This document shows positions 1-7,042 of a stretch of 64,000 bases of DNA, piece after piece. The DNA lies in NCBI GenBank assembly GCA_028717785.1, contig JAQUND010000002.1:62001-126000 (forward strand), written 5' to 3'. A model generated the notes under the pieces. It was not told where the DNA came from. It did no database searches and was given only the letters and a program-made list of their open reading frames with translations. A program made the position numbers and the translations under genes. How positions within the stretch are numbered: position 1 is the first letter of the stretch; every line of letters starts with the position of its first letter. The DNA is from Candidatus Nanoarchaeia archaeon (GTDB lineage Archaea; Nanoarchaeota; Nanoarchaeia; SCGC-AAA011-G17; JAFCDX01).

Positions 1-21
1 ATATTTAATAGAATAAAAAAT

Positions 22-59
22 AAAAGATTGATAAATATAAAAAATTATCAATCTTTTTT
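22..59 (+). terminator. Rho-independent terminator at left edge
   Basis: A perfect 13-bp inverted repeat (22-34 with 45-57, loop 35-44) ends in a run of T. The left arm begins with A residues, so it could also work leftward. It separates the tagged gene that starts at 68 from whatever lies upstream; the next gene begins only 9 bases after the T run, so that gene either uses read-through or a promoter inside the hairpin. Confidence 0.75.
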
Positions 60-67
60 GTGAATTC

Positions 68-481
68 ATGAGAGCTAAATTAATTAATGAAATTATTCAA
101 CCCCGAGATTATAATAATATAAAAGAATCTCTTACTTTTAATCGAAAAGAATCTAATATTTTTAAAAAATTAGGGATAGGAATAAAAAATTGGGAAAAAT
201 TAAAAGTAAGAGATATATTAATACCCAAAAAAGATATTATTTTAGATAAAAATAACAGATTTGCTAATAAAGGTTCTCTTAGTATTTTTAAAGAATCCTA
301 TGTATTAGTAACAAAAATTGATATAGAACCCGATGGATTAGAAATATGTTATTTCCAATGCTGGGATCTTAAAGAAGCTTTAGATAGAAGTAAAAATCTT
401 AATGTAGCTTTACCAGTAAGTAATTTAATGGTAGGATCTATAAAACAATATGAAAATAGATTTAAAATATATGAAGGCTAA
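68..481 (+). CDS. Tagged protein of unknown function, 137 aa
   Basis: I do not recognise the main domain. The N terminus (MRAKLINE) looks like the head of the recurring tag, and a full tag follows at residues 17-38 (IKESLTFNRKES, ending LGIG). It therefore seems to carry two heads in a row, the first without the F-x-R-G part. The remainder (about residues 40-137) is a mixed alpha/beta sequence with no catalytic motif I can name. It is first in a tight rightward run of tagged genes that overlap by a few bases (next start at 471 lies inside its last codons), which implies translational coupling. Function unknown; packaging or processing by a prohead protease is inferred from the tag only. Confidence 0.75.
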   Translation: MRAKLINEIIQPRDYNNIKESLTFNRKESNIFKKLGIGIKNWEKLKVRDILIPKKDIILDKNNRFANKGSLSIFKESYVLVTKIDIEPDGLEICYFQCWDLKEALDRSKNLNVALPVSNLMVGSIKQYENRFKIYEG

Positions 482-875
482 ATTAATAAAGGAAAAATTA
501 GATTTTAATAGGGAAGGAGAACCCCTAAAAAAAATAAGAATAAGTAAAAAAGAAGAATTATATTTATCTAAAATACAAGATTTTTTTAATAATATAAATA
601 TAGATTTAACTTATTATAAAAATGAAAATCAATGGATTATAAATTTTTTTAATAATGGATTAAAAATATTAAATAGTATTAATAATTATACAGGAATATA
701 TGAAAATGATATTTTTTTACTTCTTCAAGATGATGAAAATATATTTAATTATAAAATTTCAGAATGGCAAGATTTCTGTAGAGGAGTAATAGAAGAAATT
801 ACAGGAGGAGGAATTAATCAATTAATAGTTGGTGCTCAAGAAATAAAAGAAAATTTAGAAAAGATTTACGAATGA
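471..875 (+). CDS. Tagged protein of unknown function, 134 aa
   Basis: I place the start at ATG 471 rather than the in-frame ATG at 450, because the protein then begins MKAKLIKEKLDFNREG, the same as its neighbour at 872 (MKAILIKEKLDFNREG) and with the tag at residue 1 as in most family members. It overlaps the upstream stop by 11 bases and the downstream start by 4. After the tag (to about residue 25) the body is acidic and Asn/Ile-rich, with no motif I recognise. The near-identical tags of this gene and the next suggest recent duplication of the 5' end joined to different bodies. Confidence 0.75.
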   Translation: MKAKLIKEKLDFNREGEPLKKIRISKKEELYLSKIQDFFNNINIDLTYYKNENQWIINFFNNGLKILNSINNYTGIYENDIFLLLQDDENIFNYKISEWQDFCRGVIEEITGGGINQLIVGAQEIKENLEKIYE

Positions 876-1345
876 AAGCTATTTTAATAAAAGAAAAATT
901 AGATTTTAATAGGGAAGGAGAACCATTAAAGAAAATGGGTTTAGGCATGGGAGTGAAAGCTACTATGTTAAAAATATCCGAAATACTAAATAAATTTCAC
1001 ATTTTAGCATATTATAGAGAAGATGATGAAGGGGTTAATGTACTTAATTTAAAAGATGAATCGGGATATAATGAAGGAGGATTTATAGAAGATGAAATGT
1101 GGGAATTAGATTATATTCCTGAAGATTTTTTTCAACTTGAAGAAAATGAAAAACCCGGTTTAGTTTTATTTTATGGAAGTAATAGAAAGAAAGAATTTAA
1201 TGAAGATTGGAAAGCAGCAATATCTTATATTTTAGATTTAAAATTTGGAAATATAAAAGATTTAAATTCAAAAATATATGAATTAAAAGATAATTTAAAT
1301 ATTGCAAAAGAGGTTAAAAAAAATAGAGATGAATTAAATTTATGA
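872..1345 (+). CDS. Tagged protein of unknown function, 157 aa
   Basis: The protein begins MKAILIKEKLDFNREGEP and the tag closes with KKMGLGMG at about residues 21-28. The body is acidic, with a central stretch rich in Glu, Asp and aromatic residues, and a lysine-rich helical C terminus (about 125-157). No known domain is evident. It overlaps both neighbours by 4 bases (ATGA-type junctions), so it is part of a co-translated cassette of tagged genes. The tag is nearly the same as in the gene before, while the body differs. Confidence 0.75.
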   Translation: MKAILIKEKLDFNREGEPLKKMGLGMGVKATMLKISEILNKFHILAYYREDDEGVNVLNLKDESGYNEGGFIEDEMWELDYIPEDFFQLEENEKPGLVLFYGSNRKKEFNEDWKAAISYILDLKFGNIKDLNSKIYELKDNLNIAKEVKKNRDELNL

Positions 1346-2088
1346 AAGCATATTTAATTTCTGAAATATTATCATTCAATAGATCTAATAATAATCCTTT
1401 AGACAAATTAAATATAGGAAGAATTGAAGATAGAGTTATAGAAAATTTTATGAAAGCTATTAAAAAAATAGGAATTAAAATTGAAAAAAAATCTTCAGTT
1501 ACTACCGAAGGGGTTTGGGATTTTTATTTAAAAGATAAAGAATATTCTGAAATAGATTATGATAATTATTATATTTTTTACACTCCTGAAAAAGTTGCTG
1601 AAAGAGAAGGGTGGGAAGATCAATGGGGATTTTTCATTTCAGATGAAAAGGATGGTTCAATATTGATAGGTCCTACAAAAGATTGGAAAGAACTTGTTAA
1701 TTTTTTAAATAATGAAAGAAATAAAATTATTAAAAAATTACATGAATCTTTATCGTTTAATAGATCAAATATTAATCCTTTAAATAAATTAAATATAGGA
1801 AGAATTGAAGAAAGAAATATAGAAAACTTTATTGAAGCTTTAAATAAAATAGGTATAACAGCTACAAAAGAAATTTATGGACTTGAGGGTGTATGGATTT
1901 TTGATTTAGAAGACCAACAATATGGAAAAATTTGGGGTAGATATAAGGTTCTTTTTATTTCAGAAAAAGCTGCTGAACAAGAAGGAATAGATCCCGGTTT
2001 TTTTATAAATACAGAAGAGGATACAATAGTTGAATCAAAAAATTGGAAAGATTTAATAGATTATTTTAGAGTTATAAAAAAATCTTAA
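1342..2088 (+). CDS. Double-tagged two-domain protein, 248 aa
   Basis: This gene holds two copies of the same tag-plus-domain unit. Copy 1 starts at residue 1 (MKAYLISEILSFNRSN, then KLNIGRIEDR). Copy 2 starts near residue 131 (KKLHESLSFNRSN, then KLNIGRIEER; about base 1732). Each tag is followed by a domain of about 100 residues with the shared pattern IENF(I/M)-A-KIGI, a Trp-rich strand (GVW.F.L), then ISE or TPE with K-A/V-A-E. The next gene (2091) is a third, single-copy version. The array looks like duplication followed by in-frame fusion. A second tag inside the chain is what would be expected of a polyprotein cut ahead of each domain; that is inference. Confidence 0.8.
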   Translation: MKAYLISEILSFNRSNNNPLDKLNIGRIEDRVIENFMKAIKKIGIKIEKKSSVTTEGVWDFYLKDKEYSEIDYDNYYIFYTPEKVAEREGWEDQWGFFISDEKDGSILIGPTKDWKELVNFLNNERNKIIKKLHESLSFNRSNINPLNKLNIGRIEERNIENFIEALNKIGITATKEIYGLEGVWIFDLEDQQYGKIWGRYKVLFISEKAAEQEGIDPGFFINTEEDTIVESKNWKDLIDYFRVIKKS

Positions 2089-2090
2089 AA

Positions 2091-2486
2091 ATGAAAGCTT
2101 TTTTAATTTCAGAAAAATTATCATTTAATAGATCTAATATAAATCCATTAGATAATTTAAATATAGGAAGAATAGATGAAAGAAATATTGAAAATTTTAT
2201 TAAAGCTTTAGATAAAATAGGAATTGAGGCTACAAAAGAAACAGAAATTGAAGGTTTATGGATATTTAATTTAAGAGATAAAAAATCTTCAAAATCTTGG
2301 AGTAGAATATATGACATTTATTATATTTCAGAAAAAGCTGCTAAAGGAAGGGAAGAAGGAGAGGATTGGGGTTTTTTTATAAATAAAGAAACAGTTGATG
2401 GATTTTTCGAAAACAAAGCATATTCTAAAGACTATAAAGATATAATAAGTTTTATATTGGAACAGATAAATAAAAGGTATAAATAA
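2091..2486 (+). CDS. Tagged protein, paralogue of preceding gene, 131 aa
   Basis: The N terminus MKAFLISEKLSFNRSN plus NLNIGRIDER is the tag, and the body matches both halves of the 1342-2088 protein (IENFIKALDKIGIEATKE, a Trp-containing strand, ISEKAAKGREEGEDWGFFI). It starts two bases after the previous stop. Unknown function. It is the last protein gene before the tmRNA, and there is no terminator between them, so the tmRNA may be transcribed with this operon. Confidence 0.8.
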   Translation: MKAFLISEKLSFNRSNINPLDNLNIGRIDERNIENFIKALDKIGIEATKETEIEGLWIFNLRDKKSSKSWSRIYDIYYISEKAAKGREEGEDWGFFINKETVDGFFENKAYSKDYKDIISFILEQINKRYK

Positions 2487-2498
2487 TAATTTAAAATA

Positions 2499-2757
2499 TT
2501 GAGAGTGCTGAAAAGCTAATTATAGAGTAAACATGTAAGACGAGGGTTCGACTCCCTCCATCTCCACAGAATTATTTACCTTTGGTTTGTAATCTGTCAA
2601 GGTTTTAATGATTGAACCAGAATCAATCATTTTTGGGGATGTTTGGCTTTGATTATATGTTGAGGGAGTTAATGATTATCTCAAGAACGCAATAAACGGC
2701 GAAAATGTTTATGAGAATCGATTAGCAGCTTAAGAAGTTTGCTATCGACAAATGATT
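2499..2757 (+). ncRNA. ssrA: Transfer-messenger RNA, circularly permuted (two-piece) order
   Basis: The acceptor half comes first: T arm GAGGG/CCCTC (2542-2546 with 2554-2558) around loop TTCGACT, then acceptor strand CATCTCC (2559-2565) followed by ACA. The tag half follows: GGGGATG (2635-2641) pairs with 2559-2565 over 7 bp with one G-U. Next come a D-like segment and TATATGTT (2654-2661), which pairs with AACATGTA (2530-2537) as helix P2. A short pseudoknot-like stem lies at 2660-2664/2680-2684. The likely resume codon is GCA 2689, giving the tag AINGENVYENRLAA and a TAA at 2731-2733. Bases 2566-2634 would be the removed spacer. The 5' end of the acceptor piece is not certain. tmRNA rescues stalled ribosomes together with SmpB; no SmpB gene is seen here. 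Permuted tmRNAs are known from alpha- and beta-proteobacteria and cyanobacteria. Confidence 0.88.
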
Positions 2758-2787
2758 AAAGAGTTAAACTTTCGTTTAACTCTTTTT
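2758..2787 (+). terminator. Terminator of the tmRNA gene
   Basis: A perfect 12-bp stem (2758-2769 with 2774-2785) with loop TTTC and a T tail. It lies 25 bases after the tag stop codon and 17 bases before the homing endonuclease start, so it closes the tmRNA transcript. Confidence 0.9.
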
Positions 2788-2803
2788 ATTTAAATATAAT
2801 AAA

Positions 2804-3403
2804 ATGGAATCTCAAAAAATTCATTATGTCTATTTAACTACTAATCTTATAAATGGTAAACAATATATTGGGGATCATACAATAAATATAAATGATAAAA
2901 AATATTATATAGGTAGTGGGGGAGCTATTTATGGAGCTATTAATAAATATGGTTCTAATATGTTCTTCAAAGAAATATTAGAATGGTTTTCAACTAGAAA
3001 AGAAGCTTTTGATGCTCAAGAAAAATATATTAGATTATATAAAACTCATATTTCACAGGGAGGATATAATAAAAGTCCTAAAGGGGGTTTATGCGTTAAT
3101 GGATGTCATTCCGAAGAAACAAAAAGAAAAATAGGAAATTCTAATAAAGGTAAAAAATGTTCTGAAGAAACAAAAAGAAAAATATCTAAAAAATCCAAAT
3201 TAATGTGGGGAAAAGAAGAATATCAAAATAAAATAAAGAAAAGTCTTATTGGAAAAAATTTAGGAAAGCATCCTTCAATTGAAGCTAGAGAAAAAATGAG
3301 AAATGGAAGTATAAATAAAAATTTAGGAAAAAAACATTCTGAAGAGACAAAACAAAAAATGAAAAATGCTTGGATAAATAGAAAAAGAAAAAATATTAAT
3401 TGA
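2804..3403 (+). CDS. GIY-YIG homing endonuclease with NUMOD3 repeats, 199 aa
   Basis: The N-terminal domain (about residues 5-95) has the GIY-YIG signature in the form VYLTTNLINGKQYIG, a helix with AQEKYI holding the catalytic Glu, and GGYN. It is followed by NUMOD3-type DNA-binding helices built on HSEETKRKI, seen about three times between residues 103 and 190. The basic tail fits DNA binding. It is a free-standing homing endonuclease of the SegA type rather than an intron protein: no flanking split gene was found. It sits directly after the tmRNA terminator and is most like the copy at 53873-54631 (same NLIN.KQY.GDH and EAFDAQEKYI). Confidence 0.9.
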   Translation: MESQKIHYVYLTTNLINGKQYIGDHTININDKKYYIGSGGAIYGAINKYGSNMFFKEILEWFSTRKEAFDAQEKYIRLYKTHISQGGYNKSPKGGLCVNGCHSEETKRKIGNSNKGKKCSEETKRKISKKSKLMWGKEEYQNKIKKSLIGKNLGKHPSIEAREKMRNGSINKNLGKKHSEETKQKMKNAWINRKRKNIN

Positions 3404-3434
3404 ATATATATATAGATAAAATAAAATATAAATT

Positions 3435-3938
3435 ATGATAGGATCCTTTAATATAAACGATTATTTAAATCGTCTTTATGAAGAAAGCGAATCTAAATCC
3501 AATATTTCTAAAACAACCTCATCTATAGAAGGAATTATTATTCCTGAAGAAAATAAAAAATCTTTTGATTGGCTTAAAAAAGAATATCAGAGGGGGAAAA
3601 CAGAGGTAAAAGTCGAAATAAACATGGGGGGTTCTAATTTTAAACCTGCATTGGATCTTGAAACAAATTTAAAAAGTGTGAAAGATTTTAAACCTGGAAT
3701 GTTTGGTGATGTTAAAACTTCTGATACCGAAGGCTCTAAAAAGAAAGAAGATGGAATTAAAGACGGTAATAAAGATGGACAAAAACCAGTTGAAGGAAAA
3801 GGATTTACTAAATTTGGTTCTAAATCTGGTATAAAAGGCGAAGTTAAAACTAAAAAAGGAGTATCCGTAAAAGACGGAGAAGCTGAAGAAAAAGAAGAAA
3901 AAGAAGAAAAAGAAGATAAATATAAGAATAAAAAATAA
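3435..3938 (+). CDS. Charged, disordered protein, 167 aa
   Basis: Unrecognised. The N terminus (residues 5-20, INDYLNRLYEESESK) has the hydrophobic-Tyr-Leu...Glu pattern seen in T4 capsid-targeting peptides and in the C39-like protein at 48938 (LSDYLKESSEE). The region from about residue 95 to the end is Lys/Glu/Gly-rich, ending in repeated KEEKEEKED, and is surely disordered. It could be a scaffold or internal head protein, but nothing shows this directly. An AT-rich leader with TATATATAGATAAAATAAAA lies just upstream. Confidence 0.65.
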   Translation: MIGSFNINDYLNRLYEESESKSNISKTTSSIEGIIIPEENKKSFDWLKKEYQRGKTEVKVEINMGGSNFKPALDLETNLKSVKDFKPGMFGDVKTSDTEGSKKKEDGIKDGNKDGQKPVEGKGFTKFGSKSGIKGEVKTKKGVSVKDGEAEEKEEKEEKEDKYKNKK

Positions 3939-3942
3939 AAAT

Positions 3943-4254
3943 ATGTTAAGGGATAGTTTATTAGCAGATAGATTAAATATGGTAAAGGAAGGAAAAGAAA
4001 TACCGAAACTACCAACAAAAGAAATAAAAATTATTCAAGATACTATTCCTACTCAGCCAGAGCCTATTCTTCCTTTAATGTCATTATCTGTTGGAATTTA
4101 TCATCTTATAGAATTTACTGGAATATCTATTCTTTATGGAATAGGTTTAAAAACTATATTTTCTGCTAATTGGTCATTTTTAGGATTATTAGGAGTAGGT
4201 GTTTTAACTCATCGAATAATAAATCTTTTATCTAAATTAAAACTTTTTAAATAA
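3943..4254 (+). CDS. Small membrane protein, 103 aa
   Basis: A polar N-terminal part of about 40 residues is followed by two hydrophobic segments (about 45-70 and 75-95, including ILYGIGLKTIFSANWSFLGLL) and a short basic tail. The size and two-helix plan would fit a holin or another inner-membrane protein, but no lysis gene is next to it and no specific family is recognised. It begins 4 bases after the upstream stop, so the two are probably co-translated. Confidence 0.6.
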   Translation: MLRDSLLADRLNMVKEGKEIPKLPTKEIKIIQDTIPTQPEPILPLMSLSVGIYHLIEFTGISILYGIGLKTIFSANWSFLGLLGVGVLTHRIINLLSKLKLFK

Positions 4255-4286
4255 CCTTACATATAACTTTTAAAATTCTTAAATGT

Positions 4287-4988
4287 ATGGCTAAACTTCT
4301 AGTCTTAGAAGGAACAGATGGAGCTGGTAAAGGAACTCAATCAGAATTAGTAAAAGAATATCTAAAAGATAATAATAAATCATTTAAATTTTTCCATTTT
4401 CCCATGTATGGACACAATAAGTTTAGCGAAATGATTGCTCGCTTTCTTAGAGGTGAATTTGGAAGTATTGAAGAAGTTTCTCCTTATTTTGTTGCAAATT
4501 TATATGCCATGGATCGTTTTATGTTTTTACCAGAACTTAAAAAAGCCATGGATGAAAATTATATAGTTTTATTAGATAGATATGTGTACTCTAATATAGC
4601 TTACCAAGGAGCAAAATATCTTCTTAATTCTGATGAAAACAAAGATATAAGAAGATGGATATATCAATTTGAATTTGGATTTTTAAAATTACCTAAACCA
4701 GATTTAAATATATTTTTTGATGTTCCTATCGAAATTATAAAACAAAGGTTAGAATCTAATAGAGAAGGAACTGATAGAGAATATTTAAATGGTAAAAAAG
4801 ATATTCATGAATCTGATATAAATTTTCAAAATGAGGTAAGATCTAATTATCTTTCATCTATGGATAATACTGGTAATCGTTGGGATAATCATTGTAAAAT
4901 AATTTCATGTATTGATAATCAAAATAAATTATTTAATCCATTAGATTTATTTAATTCTTATAAAAAATATATAGACGAAATTTTATGA
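4287..4988 (+). CDS. tmk: Thymidylate kinase
   Basis: Phosphorylates dTMP to dTDP with ATP for DNA synthesis. The P-loop is GTDGAGKGT (residues 9-17), with an unusual Asp at the position that is often Glu. Family motifs are clear: FPMYG (38-42), DRF near 76, DRYVYSNIAYQGAK (97-110), and a lid region rich in Arg (about 150-165, ESNREGTDREY). At 233 aa it is a little longer than typical bacterial enzymes (about 210). It overlaps the next gene by 4 bases. A phage dTMP kinase suits a genome with very high AT content. The assignment is firm; substrate breadth (dUMP or a modified base) cannot be judged. Confidence 0.92.
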   Translation: MAKLLVLEGTDGAGKGTQSELVKEYLKDNNKSFKFFHFPMYGHNKFSEMIARFLRGEFGSIEEVSPYFVANLYAMDRFMFLPELKKAMDENYIVLLDRYVYSNIAYQGAKYLLNSDENKDIRRWIYQFEFGFLKLPKPDLNIFFDVPIEIIKQRLESNREGTDREYLNGKKDIHESDINFQNEVRSNYLSSMDNTGNRWDNHCKIISCIDNQNKLFNPLDLFNSYKKYIDEIL

Positions 4989-5239
4989 TAAATAATACAA
5001 AAAAACTCTTATATAATATTACAAAATATAAAGAATACAAAAAACTCTTTCTTTTTAAAAAAAAGAAAGGAATTAATAGTGTTCTTTTTTGTACAAATGA
5101 TTTACCGGATGAATGGCTTATTGATATAGTTACATTTCAAACTAAATCAGGAAATATTACAGAAGATATTATGATAACTAAAAAAGAATTAGAACAAGAA
5201 TTAGAATATTATAGAAATAATGGATATTCTGAAATTTAA
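4985..5239 (+). CDS. Hypothetical protein, 84 aa
   Basis: Not recognised. Basic N-terminal half (Lys/Tyr-rich, KYKEYKKLFLFKKKKG), then a short strand-rich segment and an acidic helix with ELEQELEYYRNNG near the C terminus. Translationally coupled to the thymidylate kinase by an ATGA overlap, so it is probably expressed with it, but nothing in the sequence indicates a shared role. Confidence 0.6.
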   Translation: MINNTKKLLYNITKYKEYKKLFLFKKKKGINSVLFCTNDLPDEWLIDIVTFQTKSGNITEDIMITKKELEQELEYYRNNGYSEI

Positions 5240-5347
5240 CTGATACTTAACCTTTTTAAAAAATCATAACGTTTTTTAGACAGTATATTGGTAAAAACTT
5301 AAATATTTTATAAATATATAAAAAATAACTTAATCTTTTTATAAATC

Positions 5348-5677
5348 ATGGAAAAAAATCAAAGTACAACACCAGTATCGACACCGGCACCAGCATCGAC
5401 ACCAACACCAGTAATTGATCCAACTCAAGCAGTAGAAACTAATGCATATGTTCCTACATATAGATTAAAACCCGAATTTAAACAAGCTGTTTTAAAAGCT
5501 ATTGGAAAATTCCCATTTAATCAAATTGCTGGAATTATGAATGCAATAAATGTCGAAATTGTTGATCATAATACATTTCAACAAATTGTAAATGTATTAG
5601 GACAATTTCCTTATGAAGTAATTGCTGGAATTTTACAACATATCGGTGATTATGTTGAGCAAATTACTGAAGAATAA
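5348..5677 (+). CDS. Two-repeat helical protein with Pro/Thr linker, 109 aa
   Basis: Residues 5-35 form a Thr/Pro/Ala-rich, presumably disordered linker. The rest is an internal duplication: FKQAVLKAIGKFPFNQIAGI (from about 44) and FQQIVNVLGQFPYEVIAGIL (from about 77), each a helix-turn-helix-like pair around a K/Q-F-P-F/Y core. The gene stands alone, between a 108-base leader and its own strong terminator, which suggests a separately regulated, possibly abundant product. Function unknown. Confidence 0.7.
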   Translation: MEKNQSTTPVSTPAPASTPTPVIDPTQAVETNAYVPTYRLKPEFKQAVLKAIGKFPFNQIAGIMNAINVEIVDHNTFQQIVNVLGQFPYEVIAGILQHIGDYVEQITEE

Positions 5678-5700
5678 TTTTTAACTTTATTCTTAGTCTT

Positions 5701-5734
5701 AAATTGAGAAAGATTTCTCTTTCTCAATTTTTTT
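5701..5734 (+). terminator. Strong Rho-independent terminator
   Basis: A perfect 13-bp stem (5701-5713 with 5718-5730), loop TTTC, followed by a T run. It ends the 5348 gene and isolates the sigma factor gene that starts at 5773. Confidence 0.9.
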
Positions 5735-5772
5735 AAAAATATAAAAATTTTTCATAACCAAGTAGTCTCCTT

Positions 5773-6408
5773 ATGCAAAGAACAATAGTATCTATTCAGT
5801 CATTAGCAATCGATTTTTTAGAACAAAAAGACAACAAAACATTTTCAGAACTTATTAAAAGAATAAAACCAGGATTGATCTCTTTCATTTATAAATATGT
5901 AAAAGATCAAGATATGATAAAAGAGGTAGTTTCAAAAACCTTTATTTCTGTATGGGAAAAATTAGATCAATATAATAAAGATTATAATTTTTCTACTTGG
6001 GTTTATGCTATAGCTAAAAATGAAGCACTTGGACAATTAAGGGGTCAAAGTAAAACCTTATCCAGAGAAAAGTTAACTGAGAATCATTCAAAGATTTTAA
6101 AAAATTATGATCCTACTATTTCAATAAATACTGAAGTAATAGGTCCAAGTGGAGAAGATCTTAAAATTTATCTTTATGAAAAAACTCTTTTAGAAATTCA
6201 AAATTTAGAAGAACCTTATAAAACAGTTATTTTCGAAAGAGAGATAAATAATAAAAGACTTCAAGATATTGCAGAAGATCTTAATTGGAATCTTAATACG
6301 GTTAAAACCCGATTACGTAAAGCTAGAAAGGATGTTGCAGATAGTTTAAAACAAAAACATCCTACTTTAATTGAATCCTATTATGAAGAAGCCGAAGAAG
6401 AATATTAA
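5773..6408 (+). CDS. ECF-type sigma-70 family RNA polymerase sigma factor
   Basis: Region 2 spans about residues 25-95 (DMIKEVVSKTFISVWEKLDQ, then FSTWVYAIAKNEALGQLRGQ), the core-binding and -10-recognising part. Region 4 spans about 135-195 (YKTVIFEREINNKRLQDIAE, then LNTVKTRLRKARKDV), a helix-turn-helix for -35 binding. Regions 1 and 3 are absent, as in ECF factors; 211 aa is usual for the group. It would redirect host RNA polymerase to phage promoters. Candidate targets are the TATAAATA-like elements upstream of virion genes, but this link is only inferred. The downstream gene overlaps its 3' end. Confidence 0.9.
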   Translation: MQRTIVSIQSLAIDFLEQKDNKTFSELIKRIKPGLISFIYKYVKDQDMIKEVVSKTFISVWEKLDQYNKDYNFSTWVYAIAKNEALGQLRGQSKTLSREKLTENHSKILKNYDPTISINTEVIGPSGEDLKIYLYEKTLLEIQNLEEPYKTVIFEREINNKRLQDIAEDLNWNLNTVKTRLRKARKDVADSLKQKHPTLIESYYEEAEEEY

Positions 6409-6898
6409 AAGACAAAAAATTAAAAGATCCTTATGGAGCCGTATACCAATTGTCCAAGTTTGTCAGGATATAAAAAATTATAAAAATTGGATACGAGTTA
6501 TTGATGAAGAAATTAATAATCCTAATTCTAAATTTAATAAATATAAATTAGAACGTAGTTATTTTTATATAATTTATCTTTCGACAAGTTTACCTGAAGA
6601 AGATGCTCTTTTACCAGACAATATAAAAAGATTACGTCTAATGGAAATATTAGCTCCAGTTCATCAATATCTTGATGATGATTTAGGGTTTGCTGGATAT
6701 CTTACTCCTGAATTTAGTCAGTTTTATAATGAAGATACTCCAACTTTAACTTATGCCGCAATTTATAGATTTACTTTTGATAGATTATCAATTAAATATA
6801 TTTTTTCTAGATTATTTTTTGGTGGAATTCTTATATGGGCTTTTATTCATTTTCATTTTGGAAGTTTATTATTAAATTGGATTAAATCCATCATATAA
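6383..6898 (+). CDS. Membrane-anchored protein downstream of sigma factor, 171 aa
   Basis: I use ATG 6383, which overlaps the sigma gene by 26 bases; a TTG at 6371 is the only earlier in-frame option. The N terminus is strongly basic (KKPKKNIKRQKIKRS), the middle is soluble and helical, and one hydrophobic segment lies near the C terminus (about 140-168, FSRLFFGGILIWAFI onward). A membrane protein encoded just after and coupled to an ECF sigma gene is the classical position of an anti-sigma factor. However, no zinc-binding anti-sigma motif is present, so the role is a guess. Confidence 0.65.
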   Translation: MKKPKKNIKRQKIKRSLWSRIPIVQVCQDIKNYKNWIRVIDEEINNPNSKFNKYKLERSYFYIIYLSTSLPEEDALLPDNIKRLRLMEILAPVHQYLDDDLGFAGYLTPEFSQFYNEDTPTLTYAAIYRFTFDRLSIKYIFSRLFFGGILIWAFIHFHFGSLLLNWIKSII

Positions 6899-7002
6899 TA
6901 ATAAAGCTCTACCTTGATTTAAAGCTCACTACAGGATTTTAATTTAAAATGTATATTAATCTATTATTAAAAAATTACGTTAAGCTTATCATATTTAACA
7001 AC

Positions 7003-7036
7003 AAAAAAATCTCTTTAATTTAAAGAGATTTTTTTT
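7003..7036. terminator. Bidirectional terminator between convergent genes
   Basis: A 14-bp stem (7003-7016 with 7022-7035) with loop AATTT, A-rich on the left and T-rich on the right, so it can stop transcription from both sides. It separates the rightward sigma operon (ends 6898) from the leftward fibre operon (last gene ends 7043). Confidence 0.85.
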
Positions 7037-7042
7037 GTTATT

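Noticed and set aside
2072..2317. Leftward open frame of 81 codons
   Set aside because: It lies fully opposite the tagged genes at 1342 and 2091, has no leader and mirrors their codons.
2542..2568. Possible ordinary tRNA 3' end (T arm plus acceptor and ACA)
   Set aside because: No anticodon arm precedes it; the acceptor strand pairs with 2635-2641 downstream, and a tmRNA tag frame follows, so it is the acceptor half of a permuted tmRNA.
3587..4018. Leftward hydrophobic open frame of 143 codons
   Set aside because: Antisense of the Lys/Glu-rich gene at 3435; Phe/Ser/Leu composition is the expected mirror of AAA/GAA codons.
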